From Macrolepiota albuminosa (taxonomy: Eukaryota; Basidiomycota; Agaricomycetes; Agaricales; Agaricaceae), in NCBI GenBank assembly GCA_027475525.1, contig JAMWFC010000049.1, forward strand, positions 4,634,947 through 4,698,946: a stretch of DNA of 64,000 nucleotides, in the 5' to 3' direction. This document shows positions 1-11,356 of the stretch, one piece after another (the stretch's first letter is position 1; each line of letters begins with the position of its first letter). A model generated the notes under the pieces. It did not search any database, was not told the origin of the DNA, and saw only the letters and a program-made list of their open reading frames with translations. Made by a program: the position numbers and the translations under genes.

Positions 1-805
<805 letters not shown>

Positions 806-1297
806 GTCCAGCTATTGTACTCGAATTGATTACTACTTCAAATAAATGGAGGAGGTCACTTGCTTTTGCGTAATCCAGATGGTCAGACTTGTGAAAGTGA
901 TATGTATGAGTGCTACGCGCCCGTTAAAAGGCCTTCATTGACGTTTGTCGTTTGCCAAGGATTCAAGTTTGATCCCACGTCATTGCTCGATCGTCTCCCT
1001 GTCCCATCCGTAAGCACACAGACAGATAGATACTTCTTGAGGCCTTGGCTAGGATTATAGAGCAGGCAGCGGTCAGTACGTTCGGCCGAGGCAAGCCTTT
1101 CAGCCATCAGGAGAAGAAGATTTCAAATCCGGCCATTCGCGGCATAGTGGCAAAGATAAGGCATATTGGGGGCGCTATTGCCATGTCGCGAGGGGTCACT
1201 CGAACGTGTACCTACGGCTCGGCTAAGGCTCCAACCGTTTAGTTTGTTTACCGTTTTTAAACAGTAAATCCGTTTACTTTTACCGTGGGACGATAGT
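806..1297. other. Intergenic DNA upstream of the RecQ gene
   Basis: No recognisable coding sequence. Short ORFs at 860-1060 and 1045-1242 on the plus strand match no family I know and are probably chance. The stretch presumably holds the RecQ promoter. Around 1240-1290 there are several TTTAC/GTAAA blocks in both orientations, which may be remains of a repeat end. Confidence 0.4.
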
Positions 1298-1627
1298 ATG
1301 TCTGAATTACTCCCACCAGTTACCAATATCCTAGCTCTTGTGGAAAACATCTTGACACTCTCTCAAACACTTCCTGCCTCAGTACCCTTGGGAACAGAAG
1401 CCATGAATTTCCAGTGGTCGCTCTCATGGCACGAGATTTTCTGGGGCACGAGTGTTTCTGTCGAACGTCTCTTCTCAAAGTCCCATCATTTGTGCACTGA
1501 TGTCTGATCTTCACTTCGGGCTACAACAATCATGTCTGCAATGATGACCAAGTGTTGGATTAAGCAGAGGCTGCTCAAATTTACCACCACCAAGATGCAG
1601 CCGCATGTCAGAGACGAGATTAAATAG
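1298..1627 (+). pseudogene. Relic of a hAT-family transposase, C-terminal dimerisation region
   Basis: The plus frame 1298-1627 contains GTSVSVERLFSKSHHLCTDV, a TGA at 1505-1507, then SSLRATTIM and more to a TAG at 1625-1627. The pattern S-V-x-V-E-R-L-F-S followed by a variable stretch and 'SLRA' is the usual signature of the hAT C-terminal dimerisation domain in fungal transposases. The TGA stands where an Arg codon (CGA) is expected, so a single C-to-T change probably broke the frame. No N-terminal BED finger, catalytic core or terminal inverted repeats were recognised nearby, so only the 3' end of an old element seems to survive. Family assignment rests on this one motif. Confidence 0.55.
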
Positions 1628-1801
1628 AGAAATTCTTGATGCTTGAGAGAACTGAGAATTTGCTGAGAGTTTGAGTGAAAACAACTGTGTTAATTGCTCG
1701 AATTTTGTAGACGAATACATGAGACTTATATAGATAAATGGATAGGAGGAAAGAAGATAAGGAGTACTGTAAATAGGAAGGTCTGGGATATATGTAGTTA
1801 T

Positions 1802-2290
1802 TTAAAGAGAATCGATGACGAAATATGATGTAATGAAAATAAGAAAAGGAGATTTTGAAAATAGTTGACAGTCGATGAAAGTAGAATTAAGATTGGAATT
1901 CGGATGAGACTTAGCAGATTTTCTGACATTACCCCTCTTCAAGACTGAGTCGACGTAATCTTTGGAATGTGGTGGTTGTGTGATTTGACCTGATCGAGTA
2001 GTAGTTTGTTGGGGTGGTTCAAAATTCTGTTGCGAGGGTGCTGGAGGAGGAGAGGGTGACCGGACTGGGTGGTCGATTAATGTACTGGAGTGTTGGCTAG
2101 GTTCAGGTAGCGTGGTGTAAGGAATTCTATCAAAATAGATTTGAGGTGGATGGGGTCTTCTAGGGTTGTGTCGATGCCAACGTTCAAGTTTTTCAGAAAG
2201 TTTGCAAGGGATGTCGGATAGACAAACCCAAGAATTCTCAGAATCTGGCAGATTCTTCCATGCACAAAAATTACAGCACAGCCTGTGCAA
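1802..2290 (-). other. Unrecognised minus-strand ORF (162 codons), proline-rich C-terminal half
   Basis: An open frame with a Pro/Ser/Gln-rich second half and a segment TTTRSGQITQPPHSKDY. Similar 'TRSGR...PP' tails occur at the C-termini of some retroelement polyproteins, so this may be an element remnant, but no RT, integrase or Gag motif is visible. A second overlapping minus frame (2334-2077) reads GFVYPTSLANFLKNL..., also unrecognised. I do not assign a function. Confidence 0.2.
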
Positions 2291-2590
2291 TCGTAAGCCT
2301 TGCTGGGCTCTTGTTGCCTTGGTGCATCATGCATTCATTTCCCTATTAAGCAATGACAGGAAACGCAAAGGCTGAGAGGAAAGGGAAAAATGCACCGTTA
2401 ACTCCTGCTGCTTGGCTGTATTGGCAAACCTTTGAGTGATTCTGCTCCGCAAATTGTTCCACACGCACCACCATGCACCCATAACATTAGAGTGATTCTG
2501 CTTCAGGAATCGCTCCACTCACGTACCACCATGCGCACATGCAGGCTCTCAATGATCTCTTAGGCTCCAGCGTGTGTCTTCAACCTGTGA

Positions 2591-2990
2591 TGTTATTGTT
2601 AGTGCCCGGAATGAAGAAGTGACAAGTATCAAACTGTCATGATTAGATATTATCCGATTAGATATGTTTATTTATTATATTATTTATTTATCTATTTGAT
2701 TATTTATTCTCCTTTCCGAACTCCTTTACTCTTTGTAGCTCTGGTTTCACGACTCCTTTTCTTTGTAGTTCCGGTTTAACAAGTATCTACAAGTGACGAC
2801 ATAAACTACCCTTTACAAATTATCACAGTATCATATGGACTCCTATGCTTATCACAAGGACAGTGAACTTAGCATATGATTAGTAGAAAGTAAAGTATAA
2901 AAACCCATGTATTTGATAGCTAACTCTAACTTCGTTGCTGTTGGTTTTCTCTGATTTGATTTGTTAAGTCAGTTCCTGACAGTGCAACAA
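2591..2990 (+). repeat. Possible 5' LTR/leader of Ty3 element A (boundaries uncertain)
   Basis: AT-rich sequence beginning TGTTATTG near 2591 and ending near 2978-2990 (TTCCTGACA / GTGCAACA), about 500 bp ahead of the element A gag. A TATA-like run (AAAGTATAAAAACCC) lies near 2890. No second copy is present in the window because the 3' end of element A is missing, so the LTR cannot be proven by comparison. Confidence 0.3.
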
Positions 2991-3508
2991 AATTTCACAC
3001 TCAGCCAAGGTTCGTAGCTCACCATAGCCAGTGCCGTCCTTGCTGTTTTCCCTGTCACACTCGCAACACTTTACACCTTATTCTCACAACACTTTTACTC
3101 TGCTCGCCCTCTGCACTAACCGTGTACATATAAGGCCCAAGTACATTTTATTTTCCTATCATCCTCATCACCGTTTGCTGGTGCTGCTAATGGTAGTCAG
3201 TAAATAGTGAGGAACCCTAGTCAGTAGGCACAAAAGGGCTGCTCCAAGGCACCCTCCACAGTTGAACTGTTGGGCCTGTATCCTTAAGTGGGCCATCTCT
3301 TCCTACACCACTGCAACAGGTGGTAATTACTCTGTTGAGCCTGGGTATTTAACAACTGCTTTCTGGGTTATCGGCATGAATGCGTGTTGACTTGTGGCTG
3401 ACAAAGATCTCGACTTGCTTCCTGCATGTGCTGTCCAAAGGCATATAATCAGCTGATTATATTGAGCTTTCACTTGCACATGTGTCACAGCCCTTACGAT
3501 ACACACCC

Positions 3509-4315
3509 ATGTCATCTGACTCTGACCCTATGACTATGACCGCACCAGAGGATGCAGTCAGCATTCTTCAAAGCAGGATCACTTCCATCCTTGATGCAAT
3601 CAATCATCTTATCCCCACTTGGGGTGCCACCGCCGCCAACCTTGATGTTACCACTCAATCAGTCAATCAGCTTGCCATAGCTACCGCGCAGTCTGTCGAT
3701 GCTACTACAAACAACATTGCCGCCATTACCAATCACCCTCAGCCTCATATCAATGTGGCAGTAAATCTGAGGACTATCCCTCTCCCAGATGAATTTAAAG
3801 GTTCTAAGGACAAGGCAGCCTATTTCTTGCATGCCTGCAATCAGTATTTTGCACAGGCAGAGGTGTTAAGGGATCACGTAAAGATAGTGATGGCATTAGC
3901 ACTGATGAAAGGTGACAAAGCAAGCAAATGGGTGGAGAATCAGTTAGAACTCATCCAAGATGAAAGAGATGGGGCACTTACTACCTGGACGCTATTCCAA
4001 GCTGCTTTCTGAGACCATTTCAGAGATCATACTCTTTAGAAAACTGCTGCTGCCAAGATTTGAACCCTTGTCATGGGAGACAGGGCAGCAGACAAATATA
4101 ATACCAAGTTTGATAACCTCAAACATGATATGAGGTGGAACAAGGCAGCGTTGCTCAATCGTTACAAATTGGGATTGGAGAAAAATCTGTTGATGAAAAT
4201 TTATCAGTGCGATCCCCTTTCCAGGACTTTGCAGAAATGGCAAGACAAGGCAGACCTACTAGATCAACAGTGGAGGCAGTCTAAAATTACAGCAGGGAGG
4301 GTGGAGGAGGAGTGA
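3509..4315 (+). pseudogene. Element A Gag (capsid-like), frameshifted
   Basis: ATG at 3509 (MSSDSDPMTM...). The frame is open to 4012 and includes LPDEFKGSKDKAAYFLHAC, typical of the start of the retrotransposon Gag capsid-like domain in fungal Ty3 elements. The reading stops at 4010-4012; homology resumes in another frame at about 4070 (GDRAADKYNTKFDNL...NRYKLGLEKNLLMKIY), the second half of the same domain. Gag would form the virus-like particle that packages element RNA. The frameshift near 4012-4070 makes this copy unlikely to give full-length Gag. Domain assignment is confident at family level. Confidence 0.75.
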
Positions 4316-4426
4316 CATGGCCTGAAGAGTTCAAACAAACAGACAAATGTTCCACAATTACCGACATCCCAAACCAAACATACTACCCCCAACACTCAGA
4401 CACATACCACTGCTGATCCGAATGCA

Positions 4427-5178
4427 GTGGACATAGACGAAACTCAAAAGCGTGGACCTCCAACCTGCTATAACTGTGGGAAAGTGGGACACATCGTGCG
4501 ACTGTTGCTCACCAAAGGTTATAAAAGTGGTGGAGGTGGGAGAAATAATGGACAAGATAAAGAAGGCAGTAGCAGCACAACTTTGAAAACAGGGTTTTTA
4601 ACTAGCCCACCATGTAGCCGAGTGGCTGGGCATGGTCAAGATTCCAACTTTAGTATCAATTCTATTTCTTCTATATTGAGCAATCAAGGACACTTTTTAT
4701 GTGATACTAAAGAGGAATCTGAGGCTAAGGAACATAAACCTATGATATGAGTACTATCCGAGAAATGTCTACCCGAGTTTTTGTCTGGAAGCATAACCTC
4801 CCCATACAAAACTTACCATGTGCAGTACCGGTGTTCAACATTGATGGATCAAAAAGCAAAAATGGGTCTATAATGGAGTTTGTTGTGTTGAAAATGAGAT
4901 ATAAAAATTATTCAGAAACAGTGTATTTTTATGTTGCCAATATAGGAAGGTCAGACGTCATCATTGGGCACAATTGGCTGGAGAAACATAATCCTGAGAT
5001 AAACTGGAAAACGGGAGAGATAACATTCAATCAATGTCTGAGTTCATGCGAAAGAGGAAGAATTGATAAACTGAAAACAGAAGCTAAAATGAGGAAACAA
5101 GTGAAACGAGATCGAAAACCGATGGCAAAAGAAGAAGTTGTTGACAAAAAAAACATGAAAGAAACTAAATTTAGATGA
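4427..5178 (+). pseudogene. Element A zinc knuckle and retropepsin-like protease remnants
   Basis: The frame at 4427 starts MDIDETQKRG and carries CYNCGKVGH, the first half of a CCHC zinc knuckle. The final Cys is out of frame (a neighbouring frame gives CDCCSPK), so a small indel broke the knuckle. From 4747 a frame reads through VLKMRYKNYSETVYFYVANI and SDVIIGHNWLEKHNPEINW, the C-terminal half of a Ty3-type aspartic protease; the catalytic DSG box is not visible in frame. The knuckle normally binds RNA and the protease matures Gag-Pol. The frame ends at 5176-5178 in a Lys-rich linker. Confidence 0.65.
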
Positions 5179-5429
5179 CTAAAGAAGGGGCACCAATATG
5201 TACGGTTCTTTAATCCTGATGTAGAGATTTTTGATAGCCTCTTTTTTCAAAAAAGCCGGATGCCAGCTGCAGCAGCATTAAGGATAAATGCATCATCAAA
5301 TATTTTGCAACGGATAGCGCAAAAAGAGAGGGAATGCGAACAAAAAAGAACCATGAAGGAAATGATACCGGAACAATACTATGAACCATATAAGTTAGTG
5401 TTCAAAAAGGAAGGATTTGATGAACTGCC

Positions 5430-6851
5430 ACCTTGAAGACCGTGGGACCATGTAATCGATCTGAAACTGGACATAAAACCCAGCAAAGCTACAAAAGTCT
5501 ACCCAATTAGTCCACAGGAGCAAAAGGAGCTTGATGCATTCCTTGAGGAAAACCTGAAAAGCAGAAGAATACGTGAATCTAAATCTCTGTGGGGTTGTTG
5601 AGGAATATGACGCATAGCACTGTACATCATTTCTGACATCATCTTTGCCTCACATACACGTATGTTTTTCCTTTACCTCATTATGATACGGTTATTATGA
5701 AAGTATGCGTAATCCCTGCAATTACTACACTACTACCTACAAGACTATTGACGGCTGTTGTACCTAATTTGCTTTTGCTTCCGTTCTGTCTCCATTTATA
5801 TCCACCATCTGATCAGACAGACTAACCTTCTTCCTTTCTTTCTCTTTTCCTTTTTGAACTCTTATCGCCTTTACTGTGTCTTACGTATGTACGTCTCTTT
5901 GCTTCGGACTCACTCGAGAATATAGCGAGCTTCAATTGTCTGGCTGAGAGGCTGTTAAGTGAGGACAGAGTCCTACAGTATGACATATATCTATATTCAC
6001 GATTATAAATATTGTGTCGTACCTTGGAGTCAAACTATCTCTTGATATTTGACTCCAGGTGCGTCATCCATTTCACAATATTCTAAACTTATACTTACAA
6101 AATCATCTCTTGATATTTGACTCCAGTGTATAACTGTATTGTCTACTATACTTGAATATATCACCGTTATGCTATCATGCTGCGTCAGAAGTTCAGGATT
6201 CTTCTTGTAAAAAAGAAAGATGGAAGGCTGAGACCAGTCCAGGATTATCGGAAGCTAAATGCAGTAACAGTAAAAAACACTTACTCATTACCATTAATCT
6301 TGGAAATCATCGCAAAATTGCGACATGCTCGAGTATTTACTAAAATGGATGTGAGGTGGGGTTTCAATAACATTCAAATTAGGGAAGGAGACAAACACAA
6401 GGCAGCATTCTTAACCAACCAAGGATTGTTTGAGCCGACCATGATGTTTTTTGGACTATGTAACTCACCAGCAACTTTCCAAACAATGATGAATAACCTA
6501 CTTAAGAATTTGATACTCCAGGGTGTTGTAATGGTGTATATGGACGATATCTTGATATACACCAAGACTCTTGCCAAACACCAAAAAGTTGTTCTCAAAG
6601 TATTGGATATCCTGGAAAGAAATAAATTATACTTAAAACCTGAGAAGTGTGAATTCAAAAAACCAAAAATAGAATATCTCGGAGTGATTATTGGAGATGG
6701 AAAGGTAGAAATGGATCTGGCCAAGTTAGCTGCAATCAACAAATGGCTGGCGCCAAGAACAGTAAAAGAAACACAATCATTTCTTGGATTTTGTAACTTT
6801 TATCAAAAGTTTATTGAAGGTTTTGCATCAATCACGCAACCCCTGTACTGA
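5430..6851 (+). pseudogene. Element A reverse transcriptase, split by an LTR-like insertion
   Basis: The N-terminal part (about 5436-5595) reads [17 protein letters not shown]...[12 protein letters not shown] and then breaks at an insert. RT resumes at about 6188 with FRILLVKKKDGRLRPVQDYR and stays open to 6848. It includes FTKMDVRWGFNNIQI (motif A), FGLCNSPATFQ (motif B) and VYMDDILIY (YMDD catalytic box, ~6538-6560), then the thumb/connection LGFCNFYQKFI. A TGA at 6849-6851 follows LY where a coding residue is expected. The domain copies element RNA to DNA. Catalytic aspartates are intact, but the gene is broken by the insert and stops. Confidence 0.85.
5596..6177. repeat. LTR-like insertion (probable solo LTR) inside element A RT
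   Basis: About 580 bp of non-coding DNA interrupts RT between SLWG and FRILLV. It starts TGTTGAGG (5596) and a plausible end is GCTATCA (6177). TGACGCA near the start and TGCGTCA at 6181-6187 are inverted copies. A 22-bp block containing CTCTTGATATTTGACTCCAG occurs twice (about 6041 and 6104). TG...CA ends, length and lack of coding fit a solo LTR, but flanking 5-mers (GGGGT, TGCTG) do not match, so the exact ends or the target duplication have decayed. Confidence 0.5.
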
Positions 6852-7450
6852 CTCACAAGGAAAAACCAAGGGTTTTACTGGACAACAGAAAGTGACTGAA
6901 CGTTTCACATACTGAAAACAAAATTAACCTCCTCACCTATCCTAGCCCTAGCCAGTGACAACAATCTCTTTAAAATTGAGGCTGATGCATCAGACTACGC
7001 CTCAGGGGCCATACTGTCACAGAAACAAGATGGCAAATGGCATCTGGTAGCTTATTACTCGAAAAGTTTTTCTGCAGCAGAAAGAATTTACAAAATACAT
7101 GACAAAGAAATGTTAGCCATTATAAGAGCACTCAAGGAATGGTGTCACCTTGTACAAGCCAGTAAACATACTATCGAGATTTGGTCAGATCATAAGAACC
7201 TCGAGTATTTCCTCACTGCACAAAAATTAAACCGCTGACAAGCATGCTGGTTGGGCTTCCTAGCAGATTATGAATATACACTGAAGCACAAGCCAGGGAA
7301 AACCATGCTAAAGCTGGATTCACTGTCTCAGAGACCAGATCATAAGAAAGGAGTAGAAAATGACAATAAAGACGTAACCTTGATCTTGGCAGAACACATT
7401 TTGTCATTACTCATTGAAAGTGTGATAACAATGGCAACAGAGATAAGATA
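6852..7450 (+). pseudogene. Element A RNase H and connection to integrase
   Basis: After the TGA at 6849 the same frame continues LTRKNQGFYW, then IEADASDYASGAILSQKQDG (RNase H D-A-S motif), YYSKSFSAAERIY, HDKEMLAIIRAL (Glu-containing motif) and WSDHKNLEYF (second Asp). A TGA interrupts near 7239. LGFLADYEYTLKHKPGK and DSLSQRPD, the usual RNase H end, follow. RNase H removes RNA from the RNA-DNA hybrid. Several stops make it non-functional. Confidence 0.75.
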
Positions 7451-8222
7451 ATACAAGACCTAAGACAGAAAGACCCAGTTCCAATTAACAAAAAGGACAA
7501 ATTTGCACAGTGGGAACAAAAGGAGGGACTTACTTTCCAAAACAGGTTGATAGTAGTACAAGACGACAAAATTAAGAGACTCATTCTAGGACTTTACCAT
7601 GATTTGACTATGGCGGGACATCCAGGTAGGGCCAAGACAAAGAAGTTAATCACCAGAAACTACTGATGGTCGAAGATGACCAACTACATTAACAAGTATG
7701 TTGATGGGTGCAGAAAATGCTAGCAGACCAAGATCTTTCCACAGAAACCACAAGGCCTGTTATCACCCAATCTTATCCCAGAATTTCCTTTTCAAGTAAT
7801 CTCCACTGACTTCATCACAGGACTGCCGGTCTCATTAGGGTATGACAGTATAATGGTAGTAGTTGACAGGTTCAGTAAACATATTTTTGCTATACCATGT
7901 AATAAAGAGATCGACTCCAAAGGAGCAGCAGTACTATTTAGAGACCACATATGGTGTCACGAGGGATTGTCTTATACAGTTATCAGTGATCAAGGCTCAC
8001 AATTTGCCTCTACATTCACAAAAAGACTCTATGAACTACTGGGAATATCACGTAACATTTCTATGTCTCACCACTCCCAAACCAATGGACAGATGGAGTG
8101 CATAAATCAGGAGATCAAGCAATATCTCAGATTATTTATAAATTATCACATGGATGACTGGGCTACTTAGTTACCCCTAGCAGAATTCTGTTACAATAAC
8201 CAAGCCTCGAGCACTACTTGTG
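7451..8222 (+). pseudogene. Element A integrase, truncated in its core
   Basis: An H2C2-type region is visible in broken frames at about 7600-7740 (GLYHDLTMAGHPGRAKT, then a damaged C-x2-C). The catalytic core follows: STDFITGLPVSLGYDSIMVVVDRFSKH (first Asp), SDQGSQFASTF (second Asp), SQTNGQMECINQEIKQYL (Glu). A stop at 8168-8170 is followed by PLAEFCYNNQASSTT, then homology ends at about 8222. The integrase would insert element cDNA in the genome. The C-terminal domain is absent because element B's broken end abuts here. Confidence 0.8.
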
Positions 8223-8981
8223 TCCTGAGAACGTTCTGCCACAATACTTCATGCACTGGAGCACCCGGTTAACCAATTGGAAGAAGTTCCATAGTGCCAT
8301 GTGGACATTGGGATTTTCCAGGTGCACTTCGGGCTTGCCATTTACCAGGCGCCAATCTTTTGGGCCCTTAACACCTACGTTGTCGATAAAACTAAGCACA
8401 TGGTGGGGTATCTCAGGTTGTAAAATAAACGTAATGTTGTTGTGGAATATGGGTACCAAATTTGTCCATCCCATGGGAAGTGTAACCAGATATAGCGCCT
8501 CGAATGGTGTTTGAAATGTCGTCAAGTCACGAGAGGAAGGGTGAATTAAGTGCTCGTTGTAGCCAACGTACAGATCCAGGGTAGCGCCACATATTCTTCC
8601 CACGAAAGACTCAGCGACATGATTGGGGAAGGGCGGTACCCCTGAATGACAAATTGTGACTTTGTTTAGCGGTTCCAAACTGTGAACTATACGTAGCTTC
8701 CCATTTTTCTTTAATATGCAAAACCATCGTGATCTATAGGCCAAATTGGAAGGCTCATAAACCCCCGCCGCTATCTTGGAGCAAATGATTTGGCAAACTT
8801 TGGCTTCAATGCCTGGCAGTATAGGTCGGTTATGCTCAGTCCAAGGTACATGAGGTATCGTCAGTATAACCACTGGTGGAAAGAAATTAGTTCTAAGTTT
8901 ACTGCATTCTGAATCCTCCCAAGCAAACGCTTTGTTTTGTTTTTGCATAATGTCAATTAATACGTCTAGTTCCACCGTCAA
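8214..8981 (-). pseudogene. Element B reverse transcriptase fragment
   Basis: An open minus frame of 255 codons with KKNGKLRIVHSLEPLNKVTI, CGATLDLYVGYNEHLI (motif A, DLYVGY), RDLTTFQTPF, LVTLPMGWTN (motif B region) and LSFIDNVGVKGP at the place of the catalytic box. This set, with 'HSLEPLN' and 'IDDV.VKGP', belongs to a distinct Ty3/gypsy lineage widespread in agaricomycetes. The second Asp of the box is Asn here, which should abolish polymerisation. The frame ends after CGRTFSGHK with a TAG at the break with element A. RNase H and integrase are missing. Confidence 0.8.
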
Positions 8982-9088
8982 TAGAAAGCCTGTGTCATGG
9001 GCGCTAAGGAATAGCGCCCGTTGTTCTTCTATAAATTGTCCAGTAGGCTCGAAAGGTGGCAGATTTGGATTAAGTTCGGGAAGGGTCG

Positions 9089-11356
9089 CTAACAGGTTCT
9101 TTTGATGCAGAATTCCTCAGGTACAATGCTCGCTACCGGTTTTGTTTTAAGCGCTACTGGCTTGTACTTCTTCTTAACCTGAACCCCTTTACGCTTAGGA
9201 GTACTGTTGTTAGCAAACATATTATAAATGGAACTTTGGTTTCTAGTGAAACCGGATATTAAAGGTTCTTTAAAATCAGGAGTAGAAACAAAATAAGTGT
9301 CTGTCGAAAGATTTTCAGTAATATCGGACGCAGTGAGGTATAAATAGGATAAAGCTTTGCTAGTAAGCGATGTAGAAGTGTTCAAGATTTTAGGGGCTAA
9401 AGGGGTATGTGATACAAGGGTTACTTGCCCAGTCCAATGATTATAGTCCAAGATAAGCGCTTCATCTCCATGATCCTCATCACTCATCTCCTTGATGGCA
9501 CTGGAAAACACTCGCAAGGTTTGTTGCTAACATAAGGTCACTTTCTTGGTTCTGGCTTCTGGAACCTTCCTCAGGGAAATGTCGGTACTGTTCTCCTGAC
9601 CCCAGAATTAGGGTCGCTAATAGTTAGCATCATTTTGTCTTTGGATGTTGTCTTGACTACTGATCGAGCTAGCACGTTGATAGGCTTCTACTTGGACTGA
9701 GCGCATCAAGGGACATTATAGGCCAACCAACACTTGACATACTCAGGACTCTAGCGACCAGTTGGGAATATAGAGCAGCTCTAGCTCTGGCAAACTACTA
9801 CAGGATTTAGAAATTTATCCTAACCCCTAGCTACCAAGCCTTCAGCACACTCCTTTCACCTAGCCCAAGGATGAAGGAGGCTCATAACGTATAGCGCTAA
9901 CACGACGGCAGGAGAGGACTCTAACTAAACCCCGATCACTTCCAGAAGGAGCCAGCAGCAGGCGCTGCCATTTTACGAGGCACTTCAATCAGAAGTCTAA
10001 AAGGATCAATGACGGCGGCACTGGATATACTTAAATCCGACATCTGGACTTGCCAGGAACTAATACAATAAGTAGCGCTGACATTAGCGCTCACGGTGTC
10101 TGTCGAGGATTTTCCGACCATACCCTGGAACAGCCTGGCCAATCGGAGTTATAGTAAAAGTAAGCAGACTCGTACAACTCTAAGTCAATATAGAGTCGCC
10201 GCTGATCACCGTGGGTCATAACGCCATTGGTTGCTGTTAGCCATGTGCACAAGGTCGCCGTTAGAGGAAACCACGAGGAGAGGCGCTAGGAGGTAGCGCC
10301 GCAGATGGACTTGTATCTTGGCAAACACGGTAGCGCATAGTATATAAAATAGCTACTTCACATGTATATAACAACGAATCGTAACCCCTTGAACACACAG
10401 TTACACTTAGCATTCAAATCACGCTAGCTTCCTTTTATCTCGTCTTCATCGTTTACGGTGCCACCTACGGGCACAATACGCTGCGCTATTCGTCTTTCTT
10501 TAATATCTTTGCCTAAACTATGACGCTTATCGTCTGCCAGGTAGCCCCTGAAGCGCTATAATTTAGCGCATCGTTTTACCACTCCCACTCGAGCACACCG
10601 GGACCCTGTCAGGACTCCTCACAACTACGCACGCCAAGTGCTGGAGACGGCATTGTACTGCGTATACGACCAGCGCACCCAACTACAGTTGGCGTCATCA
10701 ACGTTGAAGGGCCTCCCCAATAGTAAGTCGTATGCTGGTGATCTAAGTATGTGAATTTGCAGATAGAATGTAAGGTTGCCTATAGCACACAGCACGTTCC
10801 AGGCCATTCCCAAGGATTGATCAATCGTGCCGTTAGCGCTCTGCATGTTAAGTATGATTGTGGGGTCGTAAATGATGCCCAGCTTGTTAGCGACGTCGGC
10901 AGCCATTGAAATAATTTGTGATCTGCTGTCCACGATAGACTCTATTTTGCTTTTCCCATCAACTGTCAGCATAATTGAGCGAATCACGTAAGAGTCCTGG
11001 GCTACAGTCAGGATGGCAGAATTGTCGCCAGATCTTAGCGATTTGAGGTAAGTTTCAACCGGGTCAATGGATGTAGCTTCTTTGGGTGGCGCAGCCTCTT
11101 CCTTGACTTCCGGTGCTACCACCTTGGTTATGTATGCGAAACCAGGCAGCACGTTGTTGCATTCATCCACCGCCGTTATGTTGTTAGCTACGTTTCGTCG
11201 AGGCGTAACTGCAGTACACATCTGATTTCTGACGTCTGGCACCACACTGCATAACTCTCCTACCGATAGCATAACCTGGCTCTGCATGATACGATCAAAA
11301 ACTACCTTAGACTTCTCCAGATCGTATATAGGCGCTGTGGGTCGATATCCCCCCAT
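9089..11356 (-). pseudogene. Element B protease and pro-RT linker, interrupted by a solo LTR
   Basis: Read right to left. 11356-10705 contains KIESIVDSRSQIISMAADVA and PAYDLLLGRPFNV, an aspartic-protease fold with the catalytic triplet D-S-G changed to D-S-R. At GRPFN the frame enters a 1,023-bp LTR (10700-9678). Beyond it the protease frame continues VLARSVVKTTSKDKMMLTISDPNSG (split here only by the quoted length), a TGA near 9570, and then the linker SSAIKEMSDEDHGDEALILD (9517-9089). The protease would process the polyprotein; the mutated active site and the insert show it is inactive. Continuity of sense across the insert supports the reconstruction of the insertion site. Confidence 0.75.
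9678..10700 (+). repeat. Solo LTR of the element B family in antisense inside B's protease
   Basis: Starts TGATAGGCTTC and ends GGCGTCATCA. It is flanked by ACGT on both sides (9674-9677 and 10701-10704), a 4-bp target duplication. It is the inverted counterpart of the B 5' LTR at 23453-24520: shared blocks include the TGAGGAGTCCTGACAG box, many GCGCTA motifs and a TATATAAAATAG promoter-like run at about 10340 on the plus strand. It therefore arrived as a second element of the same family, inserted in the opposite direction, and was reduced by LTR-LTR recombination. Confidence 0.85.

Larger units (their letters stand above)
2591..8222 (+). mobile_element. Element A: decayed Ty3/gypsy LTR retrotransposon, 3' end missing
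   Basis: In order on the plus strand: gag, zinc knuckle, aspartic protease, reverse transcriptase, RNase H, H2C2 finger and integrase core, the Ty3/gypsy order. Many stops and frameshifts break the frames. It is interrupted in RT by an LTR-like insert (5596-6177). It stops abruptly inside integrase at about 8222, where minus-strand element B begins. No chromodomain or 3' LTR is seen. Confidence 0.85.

Noticed and set aside
860..1242. Possible divergent gene upstream of RecQ
   Set aside because: Two short ORFs without motif, splice signals or overlap in sense; not supported.
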